A stretch of 64,000 nt of DNA from Bdellovibrio svalbardensis (GTDB lineage: Bacteria > Bdellovibrionota > Bdellovibrionia > Bdellovibrionales > Bdellovibrionaceae). The position numbers and the translations under genes were made by a program. Where the stretch lies: NCBI RefSeq assembly GCF_029531655.1, contig NZ_JANRMI010000004.1, positions 124,001 through 188,000 on the forward strand, read 5' to 3'. Position 1 is the stretch's first letter. Every line of letters starts with the position of its first letter. Positions 18,246-27,797 of this stretch are shown here, one piece after another. Below the pieces are notes generated by a model. That model searched no databases. It had not been told where the DNA came from and saw only the letters and a list, made by a program, of their open reading frames with translations.

Positions 18246-19055
18246 CTAGGAAATGGTTGGAAGGTTCTTTTTGATATAATCCAAAGCAAAGAACACCTTT
18301 TCTTGAATTTTCTTCGCTTCCTCAGACTTCAACTTCTTGGTCTTCTCGTCCATATAAAGGGCACGATTCATCTCTACCTGAAGTGTATGTTGATCACGTG
18401 AAGGATTGCCGTACTGCTCTGTGACGCGACCGCCAAAATACGGCCAATTGTAGCCCACTTTAAAACCCGCAGTCACATAAGCCGCGATCACCAGATCTTT
18501 AAATCTTGGATCACAACTCTTCCCCTTGCTGTCACTCACCACAATGTCAGCCCGCAATTCACCCGGATCGCGATGCTCACTTGTGCCAACTGACGGCATG
18601 CTGTGCGCATCGATATGGAAAGTTCTTTTATAGCCCTTATCATGTAACGACTGATAGAGGTTGCGTATCCCCGCATGAAACGGTTCATAGACCAACTGCA
18701 CCAGCTCATTGTGGGCCTGCAAGCTCATTGGTTGAGGCATTAACTGATGCTTGTAGGTTGTAATCACCCAGTGAAATCCACGATTGTGCATTCCCGCCGG
18801 ATTTGCACTCCCCTGCACCGATGATGCGTCCACATCTTCAGGAACGCGATTCATATCCGCGGCATAGCGATGCCATTCGGTTTTCATAAAGGGAATTTTA
18901 AGTCTTTGCAGAGTCGGTTCGTAGAGAAAATCAACATAGCGATCGACATCGCACATAAGAACTTCCTCAGGCAAAGCATTCAACCACGGAGTTTGTGGAG
19001 GAACTTTTTCTCCTGAATGAGGAATCGTAACTATGAGAGGTGCAGTTATTTCCAT
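18246..19055 (-). CDS. N-formylglutamate amidohydrolase family protein
   Basis: 269 aa, matching the N-formylglutamate amidohydrolase family (HutG-like, zinc-dependent). Supporting stretches are IVTIPHSGEKVP near the N-terminus, DVDRYVD, ADMNRVP, the metal/catalytic-type IDAHSMPS (about 167-174) and LQVEMNRALYMD near the end. The known enzyme splits N-formyl-L-glutamate to glutamate and formate at the end of histidine breakdown. No hut genes are adjacent, so another amide substrate (for instance an N-acylated amino acid from prey or medium) is possible. Divergent from the cobalamin adenosyltransferase gene. No signal peptide; cytoplasmic. Confidence 0.85.
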   Translation of the reverse strand: MEITAPLIVTIPHSGEKVPPQTPWLNALPEEVLMCDVDRYVDFLYEPTLQRLKIPFMKTEWHRYAADMNRVPEDVDASSVQGSANPAGMHNRGFHWVITTYKHQLMPQPMSLQAHNELVQLVYEPFHAGIRNLYQSLHDKGYKRTFHIDAHSMPSVGTSEHRDPGELRADIVVSDSKGKSCDPRFKDLVIAAYVTAGFKVGYNWPYFGGRVTEQYGNPSRDQHTLQVEMNRALYMDEKTKKLKSEEAKKIQEKVFFALDYIKKNLPTIS

Positions 19056-19074
19056 GTTGTGCCTTTCTACTGGC

Positions 19075-19103
19075 TTGACCCTGACAGACTAAATCGCGAC
19101 AAT
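19075..19103 (+). promoter_or_regulatory. Candidate sigma-70 promoter for the adenosyltransferase gene
   Basis: TTGACC (19075-19080) and GACAAT (19098-19103) with 17-nt spacing, ending 22 nt before the ATG at 19126, in the 70-nt divergent gap. Confidence 0.5.
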
Positions 19104-19125
19104 TACTTTGAAAAGGGTAAATCTT

Positions 19126-19701
19126 ATGACAACACCTCCCAAAGCAAAAATCTACACTCGAACTGGCGACAAAGGAACAACTCGTCTTGTGGACGGTTCC
19201 TGTGTTGAAAAATTCAATCCTCGCGTTGAAGCTTACGGCACCGTAGATGAATTAAACAGCTACTTGGGCGTGGTGCGCTCTTCCTTGTCAGATCAAAACC
19301 TTTTCAAATCCATGGACCTGGTTCTTGAAAAAATTCAAAACGAACTCTTCAATATCGGCAGTCTTCTTGCGACTGAAAAAGATGAAGTTTTCAAAATGCT
19401 TCCAGCTATCACCGAAGAGCAGATTCAATTTCTTGAACATCAAATTGACGAACTGACACAGGGTCTTCCGGAACTGCGCAATTTTATTCTGCCGGCCGGC
19501 CACCCCGTCGCTTCACATCTGCATGTGGCGCGCACCTGTTGCCGCCGCAGCGAACGTCGTTCTGCGGAAATTGCAGTCAAAGATGATCGCTATGCGTTGG
19601 CCCTGCAATATCTCAACCGTCTAAGTGATTATCTTTTTGTCGCCGCCCGTTGGACCAACCACGCCACTGGTATTGCTGACGTTCTTTGGAAGAAGACTTA
19701 A
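19126..19701 (+). CDS. Cob(I)alamin adenosyltransferase, PduO type
   Basis: 191 aa from the ATG at 19126 (AAAAGGG upstream); a TTG six codons earlier is less likely. Family marks: YTRTGDKGTTRL at the N-terminus (ATP site), YGTVDELNSYLG, the RxxxR-containing CRRSERRSAEI, and RLSDYLFVAARW near the C-terminus. The enzyme transfers the 5'-deoxyadenosyl group from ATP to cob(I)alamin, giving adenosylcobalamin for B12-dependent mutases or ribonucleotide reductase. The stop overlaps the next start (TAATG), so the following GNAT-like gene is co-translated. Confidence 0.93.
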   Translation: MTTPPKAKIYTRTGDKGTTRLVDGSCVEKFNPRVEAYGTVDELNSYLGVVRSSLSDQNLFKSMDLVLEKIQNELFNIGSLLATEKDEVFKMLPAITEEQIQFLEHQIDELTQGLPELRNFILPAGHPVASHLHVARTCCRRSERRSAEIAVKDDRYALALQYLNRLSDYLFVAARWTNHATGIADVLWKKT

Positions 19702-20828
19702 TGAATCTTGAAGTTGCCAAACACGAAGATGCGGCCCTTTTAGCAGAATTTTACAAAAACTTCCCTGTGCGTGGTTTGGTTGAAATGAAAATCGACCGCG
19801 ATGGTGATTTTTTTGCGCCCTACGATATTCAAGCGGAACAGCACATCACTTATCTTCTCAAAGAAGAGGATAAACTTGAGGGCATGGCCAGCTTTGTTGT
19901 GCGCGATGTTCTTCTGAACAACACCCCTCAGACCGTGGCTTTTGGTCGCGATCTGCGCATCACTTCAAATCGTCGCGCGGTACTAGGATGGACTCAGCAC
20001 TTTCTGCCCGTGATGGAAGAGGTCTTTCAAACCTTCAACTGCAAACACTTGTTCTCCATCCTCAGCATGGGTGAAGTTCAGGCTTTGAATGCTTTTGTTC
20101 GTCCGCGCACGATGAAGCGTCCTTTGCCTCAGTATCATCTCTTCCGCCGCTTCAATATGGTTTCGGTTCATGGACGACTTCCCTGGGCCAGCAATCCTTT
20201 GCCAAAACTGAAAATTCGCCATGGCAACGCCCACAACGTGGATGCTTTGATCAATTATATTTGCCAGAAGTCCCGCGAAAAAGATCTTTCTACGGTTTGG
20301 GATAAGCAGAGCTTTTATGACAAACTGGAGCGCTGGAAGGGGCTAAAACTCGAGCACTTTCTAATCGCCTTTGATAAGGACGACAATATTGTTGGCTGCG
20401 TAGCACCTTGGTCTTCCGGCGGATTGCAAGATTTCATTCCGATGCAGTACTCTTTGAAAGCCCATAACTTTAGACAGTTTTTAAAGTTTGGAAAAATGCT
20501 GGGCTGGACAAGGACTTTAACTAAGCCCTATTCCCGTCTGAAAGTTGAAGCCAGTTTAAATTTCAAATATTTGAATTTTCTAAACGCGGAAAATGGCGAT
20601 ATTTTTGAAAGCTTATTGTGGAAAGCCTTTGATGACGCTCAGGAAAATGAATTCCTCGTCTACAATCAAATGCGCTCCGAATTCATCTACCGCCGGCCAC
20701 GCACGTGGATTTCAGCCAAAATGCCTTTTGGTGTTTATCTTCTGCAACCACCGGACAGCGAGCCACCGGCTTTCTTACATCCCTCTAATGAAAGATCCAT
20801 TGAGATTGAACCTTTCTTTGCGCTCTAA
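19701..20828 (+). CDS. GNAT-like acyltransferase family protein, unknown substrate
   Basis: 375 aa from the ATG at 19701 overlapping the previous stop; an in-frame start 15 nt earlier is unlikely. The N-terminal third (EDAALLAEFYKNFPVRGLVE, DKLEGMASFVVRDVLLNN, VAFGRDLRITSNRRAVLGW) follows the GNAT acyltransferase pattern, with GRDLRITSNRR where the acyl-CoA strand and loop would lie. A second half-domain follows. No signal peptide. Substrate unknown; coupling with cobalamin adenosyltransferase is unusual but does not by itself define a function. Confidence 0.65.
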   Translation: MNLEVAKHEDAALLAEFYKNFPVRGLVEMKIDRDGDFFAPYDIQAEQHITYLLKEEDKLEGMASFVVRDVLLNNTPQTVAFGRDLRITSNRRAVLGWTQHFLPVMEEVFQTFNCKHLFSILSMGEVQALNAFVRPRTMKRPLPQYHLFRRFNMVSVHGRLPWASNPLPKLKIRHGNAHNVDALINYICQKSREKDLSTVWDKQSFYDKLERWKGLKLEHFLIAFDKDDNIVGCVAPWSSGGLQDFIPMQYSLKAHNFRQFLKFGKMLGWTRTLTKPYSRLKVEASLNFKYLNFLNAENGDIFESLLWKAFDDAQENEFLVYNQMRSEFIYRRPRTWISAKMPFGVYLLQPPDSEPPAFLHPSNERSIEIEPFFAL

Positions 20829-20916
20829 AGAAAGCTGCGTTTTTTGTAAGGGATAAATACAAATTCTTGCGCAATTGAAATTGGTCTAATCATTCAAAGT
20901 TGTTTAGTTTGCGCGT

Positions 20917-21831
20917 ATGAAAAATACGATCATGCTTTTGATTTTTTTGGTAATGGGTTGCAGCTGCGCTCGCGTGGGCCGCGTGGGATTAACAATAGAC
21001 GATACAAAAAACTCTTCAGGGGTCGTTTACGTCAGCGATTCAAGAAAAGAGATTGGAGAAATTGAGGACCCGCAAATCCTTACCAACGCCAAATCCAATG
21101 TCGCCCTGATCGATGTCAAATACATTCAGGAAGATGGCAATTCAGTCGTCTTTGCGGGAGACCCTCTAACCACTCAATTCAACCTGTGTGCCGATCAAAG
21201 ATTCGCACAACAACAAAGCATTGCCAATTGCACGGGTGTCTTGATTTCCCCTCGGCATGTTTTGACGGCTGGCCATTGCCTCACCGAAGAAACTTGTGAT
21301 CAGTATAAAATCGCCTTCGATTTCCGTCACGACACTCAACACTACTCACCCGAGGCAGAAGTTTACCGCATCCCACGCTCACAGCTTTATTCCTGCAAAA
21401 AAATAGTTGCGCACGACTCCCAAGCCAGTTGGGCAATGCCAGATTATACTATTGTCGAACTTGATCGCCCCGTCCCTGGACGAGAACCTGCAAAATTGGA
21501 AGCTGACTCTTTGAAAGAATCAGACCCCTTGTACACTTTAGGATACCCTTTGGGAGCGGCTTTAAAATATGCCCATGGCCGTGTTCGCAAAGATATGAAT
21601 CCTCTGACTTACAAAGCCGCGATTGACACTTTCGCTGGGAATTCCGGTTCACCTGTTTACAACGAAAAAACCCATGCTTTAATTGGACTTCTTTCTGGAG
21701 GAGAAACCGATCTTAACTACAATCCTGAATATGGCTGCAACATGATCAATGTTTGCGATGCAAAAAAGTGCCTGGGCGAAAGAATTTTCAAAACTTCTTA
21801 TATCGCAGATATCATCAAAAAATTTCAGTAG
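20917..21831 (+). CDS. Trypsin-like serine protease, probable lipoprotein
   Basis: 304 aa with a complete chymotrypsin-fold triad: His120 in TAGHC, Asp176 in MPDYTIVEL and Ser243 in GNSGSP. Several Cys can form disulfides. The N-terminus (MKNTIMLLIFLVMGCSC) is a short signal with a lipobox-like VMGC, so probably a lipoprotein or at least exported. About 45 residues precede the protease domain and may be a linker or propeptide. Bdellovibrio-type predators encode many exported proteases, and digestion of prey or surface processing is plausible. Its T2SS neighbours begin 850 nt downstream. Confidence 0.88.
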   Translation: MKNTIMLLIFLVMGCSCARVGRVGLTIDDTKNSSGVVYVSDSRKEIGEIEDPQILTNAKSNVALIDVKYIQEDGNSVVFAGDPLTTQFNLCADQRFAQQQSIANCTGVLISPRHVLTAGHCLTEETCDQYKIAFDFRHDTQHYSPEAEVYRIPRSQLYSCKKIVAHDSQASWAMPDYTIVELDRPVPGREPAKLEADSLKESDPLYTLGYPLGAALKYAHGRVRKDMNPLTYKAAIDTFAGNSGSPVYNEKTHALIGLLSGGETDLNYNPEYGCNMINVCDAKKCLGERIFKTSYIADIIKKFQ

Positions 21832-21942
21832 CTTTTATTAAAGCAAACGAAACTGTGTTACTTGCGGCGCCGGTGTCGCGTCGCGCCTCAAGACGGCACT
21901 TTCATTTCGGGAGATACATTCGAAAGGCAAGTCGCAGCAATC

Positions 21943-22512
21943 TTAGATCATGGGGCTTTCGTTGCTGATATATGTCTCGCGCACTTGCGGCCAGAACCAA
22001 TCAAGTTGGGGGTCAGCGGCGATAACATCTTTGATAAGAACTTTCACATCAGAACGGGTTGCAATCTCTTTGCGCAACCACAATTCAACCTCATCGTAAC
22101 CGGGGCCGATGATTGTGATTTCGATATGACTCATGAAATGAAGAAGATGCAGGTCTTTCGTTGCGACCTGTTTCCCGTCTACTTTGCTTCGGATAAAGCG
22201 CAGCACCTCGGACTTCAAGTCCGCAAATGACCGATGATTGATTCTTCTCAGAATCAAATCAGCACGATGGTCGTGATTGACCCATCGTTGATGTAAGCCT
22301 CTTTGCACGAGGTTGATCAGTAGTGTGCGTAAAACGCTTGGCACCTGACGAAATTCATCATCAGGTAGTGCCATTACCTGCATCAAATCTACGTAACGAG
22401 CCTGTTCCTGGCCGCGACGAAGAGAGGTAAGCACTTCAGGGATCCGCAATAATGATTCGCGAATACCTGATAGATCAATTCCTGCTCCATCCGTGAAGTA
22501 GAGAATTCTCAT
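21943..22512 (-). CDS. Conserved-looking hypothetical protein
   Basis: 189 aa from the ATG at 22512 (MRILYFTDGAGIDLSG); the frame is open for 80 codons more but would run into the gspC promoter region, and only a weak AGG precedes the chosen ATG. Leu- and Arg-rich, mostly helical, no signal peptide, no membrane segment. It contains SHIEITIIGPGYDEVELWLRK, compatible with a strand-helix element, but I recognise no family. Divergent from gspC. Confidence 0.55.
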   Translation of the reverse strand: MRILYFTDGAGIDLSGIRESLLRIPEVLTSLRRGQEQARYVDLMQVMALPDDEFRQVPSVLRTLLINLVQRGLHQRWVNHDHRADLILRRINHRSFADLKSEVLRFIRSKVDGKQVATKDLHLLHFMSHIEITIIGPGYDEVELWLRKEIATRSDVKVLIKDVIAADPQLDWFWPQVRETYISNESPMI

Positions 22513-22564
22513 ATTTTTATCATGACCTAAGTTTTTAAAATGTGTGCAGTTTTTTTCAATCTCA

Positions 22565-22576
22565 AGACCATGGTCT
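22565..22576. promoter_or_regulatory. Perfect palindrome AGACCATGGTCT in the divergent gspC gap
   Basis: A 12-nt perfect palindrome with an AT-rich stretch (TAGTATGTATTTTTT) right after it, in the 170-nt gap between divergent genes. It could be an operator for gspC or its neighbour, but no promoter is certain. Confidence 0.35.
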
Positions 22577-22682
22577 AGTATGTATTTTTTGGTGCAGCTC
22601 CCCCGCCTTTTTGATAGTATGTCCTGAGGCCCAAGGACTAGGTGCCGAACAAACATTAGGTAAAACAAAGGATTGTAATACC

Positions 22683-23597
22683 GTGAGTTCAAAGAACCCC
22701 AAGAATCAACGCCCACCGTTTGAAAAGTGGTACTCTTATTTGCTTTTTGCATTTGTGGGTTATTGTGTCGCCGACCTTGCTATTTTGGCATATCGCGATC
22801 GCATGCTTCCTCAGTCCGCACCACCCGCTCATCCCAAAGCTCCACCTCCAGATAACTATATTAGTAGTGGCGCCTACAACAGCATCACGACTCGTAACAT
22901 TTTCGCTTCTAGCGGTGTTATTCCTGACGCTCTGGTTGATAAGTCAAAAGGCACAGAACAAAAAGAAAATGAACCTGTGCCTTCACAGTTGCCGCTCACT
23001 TTGATTGGCACTTTGGTGCATTCAAATCCTAACAAATCCATTGCTGCCATTGAAGTTCGTGGCAAAAACCAAGTGGTCTCTTACTCCCCTGGTAAAGACA
23101 TTGAAGGCATGGCTTCCATCATGAAAGTGGAACGTCAGAAAGTTATTTTCCGCAACTTAAATTCAAATCGCCTTGAATATCTTGAAATGAAAAAAGAAGG
23201 CAATAAAGTCGCCTTCGGTGGCAGCCCTAAAGCCGGCGCCGCTGGCGGAAAAGAAGTTCAAAAAGTCGGCGACAACACCTTTGCCATCAAACGCGCGGAT
23301 CTTTTGAAATACACGAACGATCTTTCCAGCATCTTGATGCAAGCCCGCGCGGTGCCAAATCGCGAACCAGGAACCGGAGCCATCAATGGCTTCCGTATTC
23401 TTGATATGCAACCAGGAAGTATTTACGAGCAATTGGGAATTCAGCGTATGGACGTCATCAAGTCTGTCGACGGCACCCCTGTCGACAGTCCTGCAAAAGC
23501 TATGGAGCTTTACAACACGTTGAAGAATTCCCCAAAAGTCAGCATTCAAGTCGAACGCAACGGCAAGAATGAAACAATGACTTATAACATTCAGTAG
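22683..23597 (+). CDS. gspC: Type II secretion protein GspC
   Basis: 304 aa from the GTG at 22683, which has AAAGGA about 10 nt upstream; the frame is open further but without start signals. One N-terminal membrane helix (WYSYLLFAFVGYCVADLAIL), a Pro-rich linker, the HR domain (LPLTLIGTLVHSNPNKSIAA) and a C-terminal PDZ domain (IKRADLLKY, GFRILDMQPGSIYEQLG, VDGTPVDSPAKAMEL). GspC sits in the inner membrane and contacts the secretin GspD through its HR domain; PDZ helps substrate choice. First gene of the cluster. The gap to gspD holds hairpins. Confidence 0.93.
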   Translation: MSSKNPKNQRPPFEKWYSYLLFAFVGYCVADLAILAYRDRMLPQSAPPAHPKAPPPDNYISSGAYNSITTRNIFASSGVIPDALVDKSKGTEQKENEPVPSQLPLTLIGTLVHSNPNKSIAAIEVRGKNQVVSYSPGKDIEGMASIMKVERQKVIFRNLNSNRLEYLEMKKEGNKVAFGGSPKAGAAGGKEVQKVGDNTFAIKRADLLKYTNDLSSILMQARAVPNREPGTGAINGFRILDMQPGSIYEQLGIQRMDVIKSVDGTPVDSPAKAMELYNTLKNSPKVSIQVERNGKNETMTYNIQ

Positions 23598-23641
23598 GCG
23601 CGCACGCGCGCAGTGCTGGAGCGACGGCAGTCGTGGAAGCT

Positions 23642-23690
23642 GGAGCAACTTCATGCTCCAAACGAAAAAAGAAACATCGGCAGATGTTTC
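23642..23690. repeat. Two small hairpins between gspC and gspD
   Basis: GGAGC-N8-GCTCC (23642-23659) and GAAACATC-GGCA-GATGTTTC (23671-23690). They follow a GC-rich GCGCGCACGCGCGC run. They may tune the ratio of gspC to the much more abundant gspD by stabilising mRNA ends; no T run, so full termination is not expected. Confidence 0.5.
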
Positions 23691-23735
23691 AACATTTGAT
23701 TTAGTACGTTTAACTCCTCAGGAGGAGAGAGAAAA

Positions 23736-26033
23736 ATGAAAAAACCGGTCAGCATAGGAATTGCTTCATTGATGACGGCTCAATTAATGGGCCCGGTAGC
23801 GAACGCGCAGTTCGAGGACTTCCCTCCTCCACCACCGCCTCCTGATTTTGGGCAAAATGCACCCGCAGAAGCTGATTCATTCCCAGCGCCACCATCCGCT
23901 CCGGCTGGCATGGGTGCTGGTGGAACTCGTGGTGGCAGCGCCCATTCTACCAACAGCACGGCCGGTGTTTTGTCTAAAAAAGAAAAAGACAAATTTGCCA
24001 AAGCCGCCATTGAAGATATCACAACCGAGAACTTCCCAGAGACGATTGAATCTTTCGACTTCCCGAACGTAGAGATCACCGACGTGATCAAAGCGATCAG
24101 CGAATTGACTGGGAAAAACTTTATCATCGATCCGGGCGTACGCGGAAAGATCACAATCGTGGCTCCATCTAAGATTTCAGTGGCTGAAGCTTACAAAGCT
24201 TTCCTGTCAGCCCTTGCAATCAATGGTTTTACAGTTGTTCCTTCTGGCGCTTTCTTAAAAGTTAAATCTGCAAGAAACGCTCAACGTGACAATATCGACA
24301 CTTTCTCTGGCGCTTATTATCCAAATAGCGATCAGATGATCACTCGTATCATTCACTTGAAGCATATCTCTGCAGCCCAGGTGAATCGTGATCTTCGCAT
24401 CTTGCCTTCTAAAGACGGTGAGATGAATATCTACGAGCCGACAAACTCCATCATCATCTCAGACTACGGTTCTAATATTGACCGCGTGATGAAAATCATC
24501 AGCCAATTGGACGTTCCGGGCTTTGAAGAACAGCTGGAAGTAATTCCTATCAAATATGCGAAAGCAAAAGACTTGTCTGACCTCGTTGATAAGATCGTTA
24601 ACAAAGGAAGCAAGACTCAAGGTGGCGCACCCGGCACTTTCACTGCAGGGGTTCCTCGCTTCAGTCGTTCCACAGGCGCCTCATCGCAACAAGGCGCGAG
24701 TTTCTTCATGGCGATCCCGGATGATAGAACCAACTCGATCATCGTGGTGGGTAACAAATCAGGCATCGTGCGCATCAAAAAGCTTATCGGTCAGCTTGAT
24801 TTCAAAATCCGCGCAGAAGAATCTGGCGGCGTTTATGTTTATTACGTAAAAAACGGTGACGCAGAGAAAATTGCACAAACTCTTTCCGGCGTCACAAAAG
24901 AAGCTGCTCCAAAACCAATGACGGGAGGAAGTCTTCTCTCCCCTCTTGGCCCTTCTGGTGCCATGGAAGCCAAAGCTGAAATATTCGGTGGCGATGTGAA
25001 AATCACTGCTGACAAAACAACGAACAGCCTTGTGATCACAGCCAGTAAGCAAGACTACGAAGTTGTGTTGAATATTTTGAATAAAATCGATATTGCACGC
25101 GATCAAGTTTACGTTGAAGCGATCATCATGGAGATGAGTGCAAATGACGGTAACAGCTGGGGTATCGGTTACTACCAATACGGCAGCAACGGTTACGGTA
25201 AAGTGGGCTTTAACGGCGGTCTTGATTTGAACACTATGTTAAGCCCGACTGGCGGAACCGGTGCGATCATCGGTTTTGGCTCTGGAAAAACTGTTCAAGT
25301 AACAAATCCAGCAGACGGCAAGCAAATCTCGATCCCAAGCTTGATTGGCTTCATCAACTTCTTGAAGACAACCAAAAAAGCCAACATTCTATCGACTCCG
25401 CAAATCATGGCTCTTGATAACCAAGAAGCTGAGATCGAAGTCGGTGATAAAGTTGTAACGGGCTCTCAACAAAGCTCTACTGGTACCAGCGGCACGACAA
25501 TCACGACGCCAACGTTTGACGATGCGACGATCAAGCTGAACATCAAACCGTTTATAAGCCCCGCTTCAAACTCGATCCGCATGGAAATCAAGCAACAGGT
25601 TTCTCAGCTTTCAACAGCTTCGACTCCGAAAGCTTTCCAGGATTCAACTCAACCGATTGCAAAACGTTCGATCAAAACCATGATCAACGTGAACAACGGT
25701 GATACGGCCATCCTGGGCGGATTGATCAAAGAAGATGATACAGAATCCATCATCAAAGTTCCTTTGTTGGGCGATATTCCAATCATCGGTTGGTTGTTCA
25801 AGTCTTCAACTCGCGTGAAGAATAAAACCAATATGATCGTGTTCCTGACACCAAAAATTGTGAGAAACAATGCAGATTCAAACTCAATCATCTCCAAAAA
25901 ACTGGATGAACGTTTGGATTACATCAAGGCTGAGGGCGGTAAAGATCCATTTGGTCGTCAGTTGGATGAAATTACTCGTAAGGTACAAGGTAATGCAGCT
26001 CCGGTTGTAAAACCTGAAGTGGAAAAGGAATAA
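23736..26033 (+). CDS. gspD: Type II secretion outer-membrane secretin GspD
   Basis: 765 aa. Signal peptide ends near ANA (residue 24), then a Pro/Ala/Gly-rich stretch. The N0 domain (FDFPNVEITDVIKAISELTG) is followed by N1-N3 repeats (ITRIIHLKHISAAQVNRDLR; LEVIPIKYAKAKDLSDLVDK; VYYVKNGDAEKIAQTLSG) and the C-terminal secretin barrel ending VPLLGDIPIIGWLF...TNMIVFLTPKIV. Twelve to fifteen copies form the outer-membrane channel. Strong ribosome-binding site (GGAGGAG) 9 nt upstream. No clear pilotin-binding tail is recognised beyond the secretin domain. Confidence 0.96.
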   Translation: MKKPVSIGIASLMTAQLMGPVANAQFEDFPPPPPPPDFGQNAPAEADSFPAPPSAPAGMGAGGTRGGSAHSTNSTAGVLSKKEKDKFAKAAIEDITTENFPETIESFDFPNVEITDVIKAISELTGKNFIIDPGVRGKITIVAPSKISVAEAYKAFLSALAINGFTVVPSGAFLKVKSARNAQRDNIDTFSGAYYPNSDQMITRIIHLKHISAAQVNRDLRILPSKDGEMNIYEPTNSIIISDYGSNIDRVMKIISQLDVPGFEEQLEVIPIKYAKAKDLSDLVDKIVNKGSKTQGGAPGTFTAGVPRFSRSTGASSQQGASFFMAIPDDRTNSIIVVGNKSGIVRIKKLIGQLDFKIRAEESGGVYVYYVKNGDAEKIAQTLSGVTKEAAPKPMTGGSLLSPLGPSGAMEAKAEIFGGDVKITADKTTNSLVITASKQDYEVVLNILNKIDIARDQVYVEAIIMEMSANDGNSWGIGYYQYGSNGYGKVGFNGGLDLNTMLSPTGGTGAIIGFGSGKTVQVTNPADGKQISIPSLIGFINFLKTTKKANILSTPQIMALDNQEAEIEVGDKVVTGSQQSSTGTSGTTITTPTFDDATIKLNIKPFISPASNSIRMEIKQQVSQLSTASTPKAFQDSTQPIAKRSIKTMINVNNGDTAILGGLIKEDDTESIIKVPLLGDIPIIGWLFKSSTRVKNKTNMIVFLTPKIVRNNADSNSIISKKLDERLDYIKAEGGKDPFGRQLDEITRKVQGNAAPVVKPEVEKE

Positions 26034-26039
26034 TAAACG

Positions 26040-27731
26040 ATGGCCTCCGTGGATGTTCTAACGATCCTAGCTAAAGCAACTTCACTGACTCAAGATCAAA
26101 TCAAGTCAGTGCTTAACAACCCTTCGGTGGTGAGACCCGTCACCGTAGGCGAAGCTTTGAATGCGAAGGAATTTTCCACGGCGGATGAAGTGGTCGCTGA
26201 TCTTTGCAAAGAATTGGGTTTGGAATTTATTAAAGACATTCCCGTTGCAGATATCTCCGTCGACTTGATCCGTGATGTCCCTATCAATTACGCCAAACAA
26301 CATCAAGTTCTTCCCTACAAAGAAGATGCAGATACATTGACGGCGTTAATTAGCAACCCTGTGAACATGAAAGTCCTTGATGACTTGAAGGTTCTCTTTG
26401 GCAAAAGAGTTCGTCCGCTGGTGACAACTTCAAGCCGTATTCAAGACGCCATCAATAAAGTCTACGAAAAAAGCACGGCGAATCTTTCCGGCATGGATGA
26501 GATCGACGAGGAAGACTACGATCTGGATGACCCGATCGTCGACTTGCTGGACGCTGGCGAAGACGATGCACCGGTCATCAAACTTGTGAACAGCCTCCTC
26601 TTCCGCGCCGTCAAAGAAAAAGCTTCCGATATCCATATTGAACCTTATGAAAAAGATATGGTTGTACGCCTTCGCACCGACGGTGTTTTGAATGACGTTT
26701 ACAAACCACCTAAGAAACTTCAAAACGCGATCACTTCGCGTATTAAAGTTATGGCCAATTTGAATATCGCTGAAAAACGTTTGCCTCAAGATGGCCGTAT
26801 TCCTTTGAAAGTGGGCGGCAAAGATATCGATATCCGTCTTTCCACAGTCCCAACCGCGCATGGCGAACGCTTGGTTATGCGTATTCAAGATAGATCCACA
26901 GTTGTTCTTGAACTTGAACAACTGGGTTTCTCGAAAGAAAACCTGATTCGCCTTGATGACCTTCTTTCACGCAATGATGGTATCTTGCTGGTTACCGGCC
27001 CTACGGGATCTGGTAAATCGACGACCTTGTATGGAGCGTTGACGAAATTAAATAAGCCTGACGTGAACATCCTCACCGTGGAAGATCCGGTGGAGCAACG
27101 TATTCATGGTTTAGGACAAGTGCAGGTCAATTCCAAGATCGGCCTGACATTTGCCGCGGGATTAAGATCCTTCCTTCGTCAAGACCCTGACATTATCATG
27201 GTCGGTGAGATTCGTGACTTGGAAACAGCCGAACTTGCGATCCAAGCCTCTCTTACGGGTCACTTGGTTTTATCTACACTGCATACGAATGACTCTGCCG
27301 GTGCCTTCCCGCGTTTGATCGACTTTGGAGTTGAGCCCTTCTTGATTGCAACATCCGTCATGGGTGTCGTCGCGCAACGTCTGGTACGCGTTCTCTGCCC
27401 GCACTGCAAAGCTCCTCATGAACCCTCTGACTTTGAACTTTCTCTTTTGGGAATTTCTCGTGAGCAGGCGCAAGGACATCATATCTGCAAGGCCATGGGT
27501 TGTAGTCAATGTGGACAGAAAGGCTACTCAGGTCGTACGACGATCAGTGAGCTTTTGGTTGTCACCGACGATATCCGCTCTTTGATTATGCAAAGACAGG
27601 ATGGTAACTCGATTAAGAAAGTTTCCGTCGCCAATGGCATGAAAACTTTCCGCGATCACGGCATAGCAAAAGTTCTTGCCGGCATCACGACGATCGAACA
27701 ATTAACTACGAATACGCAATTGGATATTTAG
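26040..27731 (+). CDS. gspE: Type II secretion ATPase GspE
   Basis: 563 aa. N1E domain (1-140), then the motor: DIHIEPYEKD, Walker A GPTGSGKS (320-327), Asp box, Walker B with DPDIIMVGEIRD (382-393), His box TGHLVLSTLHTNDS, and the four-Cys zinc element CPHC...CSQC near 453-490. It is the hexameric cytoplasmic ATPase that drives pseudopilus assembly together with GspL and GspF. Starts 6 nt after gspD stop. Confidence 0.97.
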   Translation: MASVDVLTILAKATSLTQDQIKSVLNNPSVVRPVTVGEALNAKEFSTADEVVADLCKELGLEFIKDIPVADISVDLIRDVPINYAKQHQVLPYKEDADTLTALISNPVNMKVLDDLKVLFGKRVRPLVTTSSRIQDAINKVYEKSTANLSGMDEIDEEDYDLDDPIVDLLDAGEDDAPVIKLVNSLLFRAVKEKASDIHIEPYEKDMVVRLRTDGVLNDVYKPPKKLQNAITSRIKVMANLNIAEKRLPQDGRIPLKVGGKDIDIRLSTVPTAHGERLVMRIQDRSTVVLELEQLGFSKENLIRLDDLLSRNDGILLVTGPTGSGKSTTLYGALTKLNKPDVNILTVEDPVEQRIHGLGQVQVNSKIGLTFAAGLRSFLRQDPDIIMVGEIRDLETAELAIQASLTGHLVLSTLHTNDSAGAFPRLIDFGVEPFLIATSVMGVVAQRLVRVLCPHCKAPHEPSDFELSLLGISREQAQGHHICKAMGCSQCGQKGYSGRTTISELLVVTDDIRSLIMQRQDGNSIKKVSVANGMKTFRDHGIAKVLAGITTIEQLTTNTQLDI

Positions 27732-27746
27732 TTGGGTTGGCCTCCC

Positions 27747-27764
27747 CTCCGGCTCGCACCGGAG
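27747..27764. repeat. Family A-like palindrome between gspE and gspF
   Basis: CTCCGGCTCGCACCGGAG, an 18-nt imperfect stem-loop sharing the CTCCGG/CCGGAG core of family A. It fills most of the 66-nt gap. Confidence 0.6.
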
Positions 27765-27797
27765 CAGAGCAACTCAGCAAGCTAGGAAGATTAAGAA

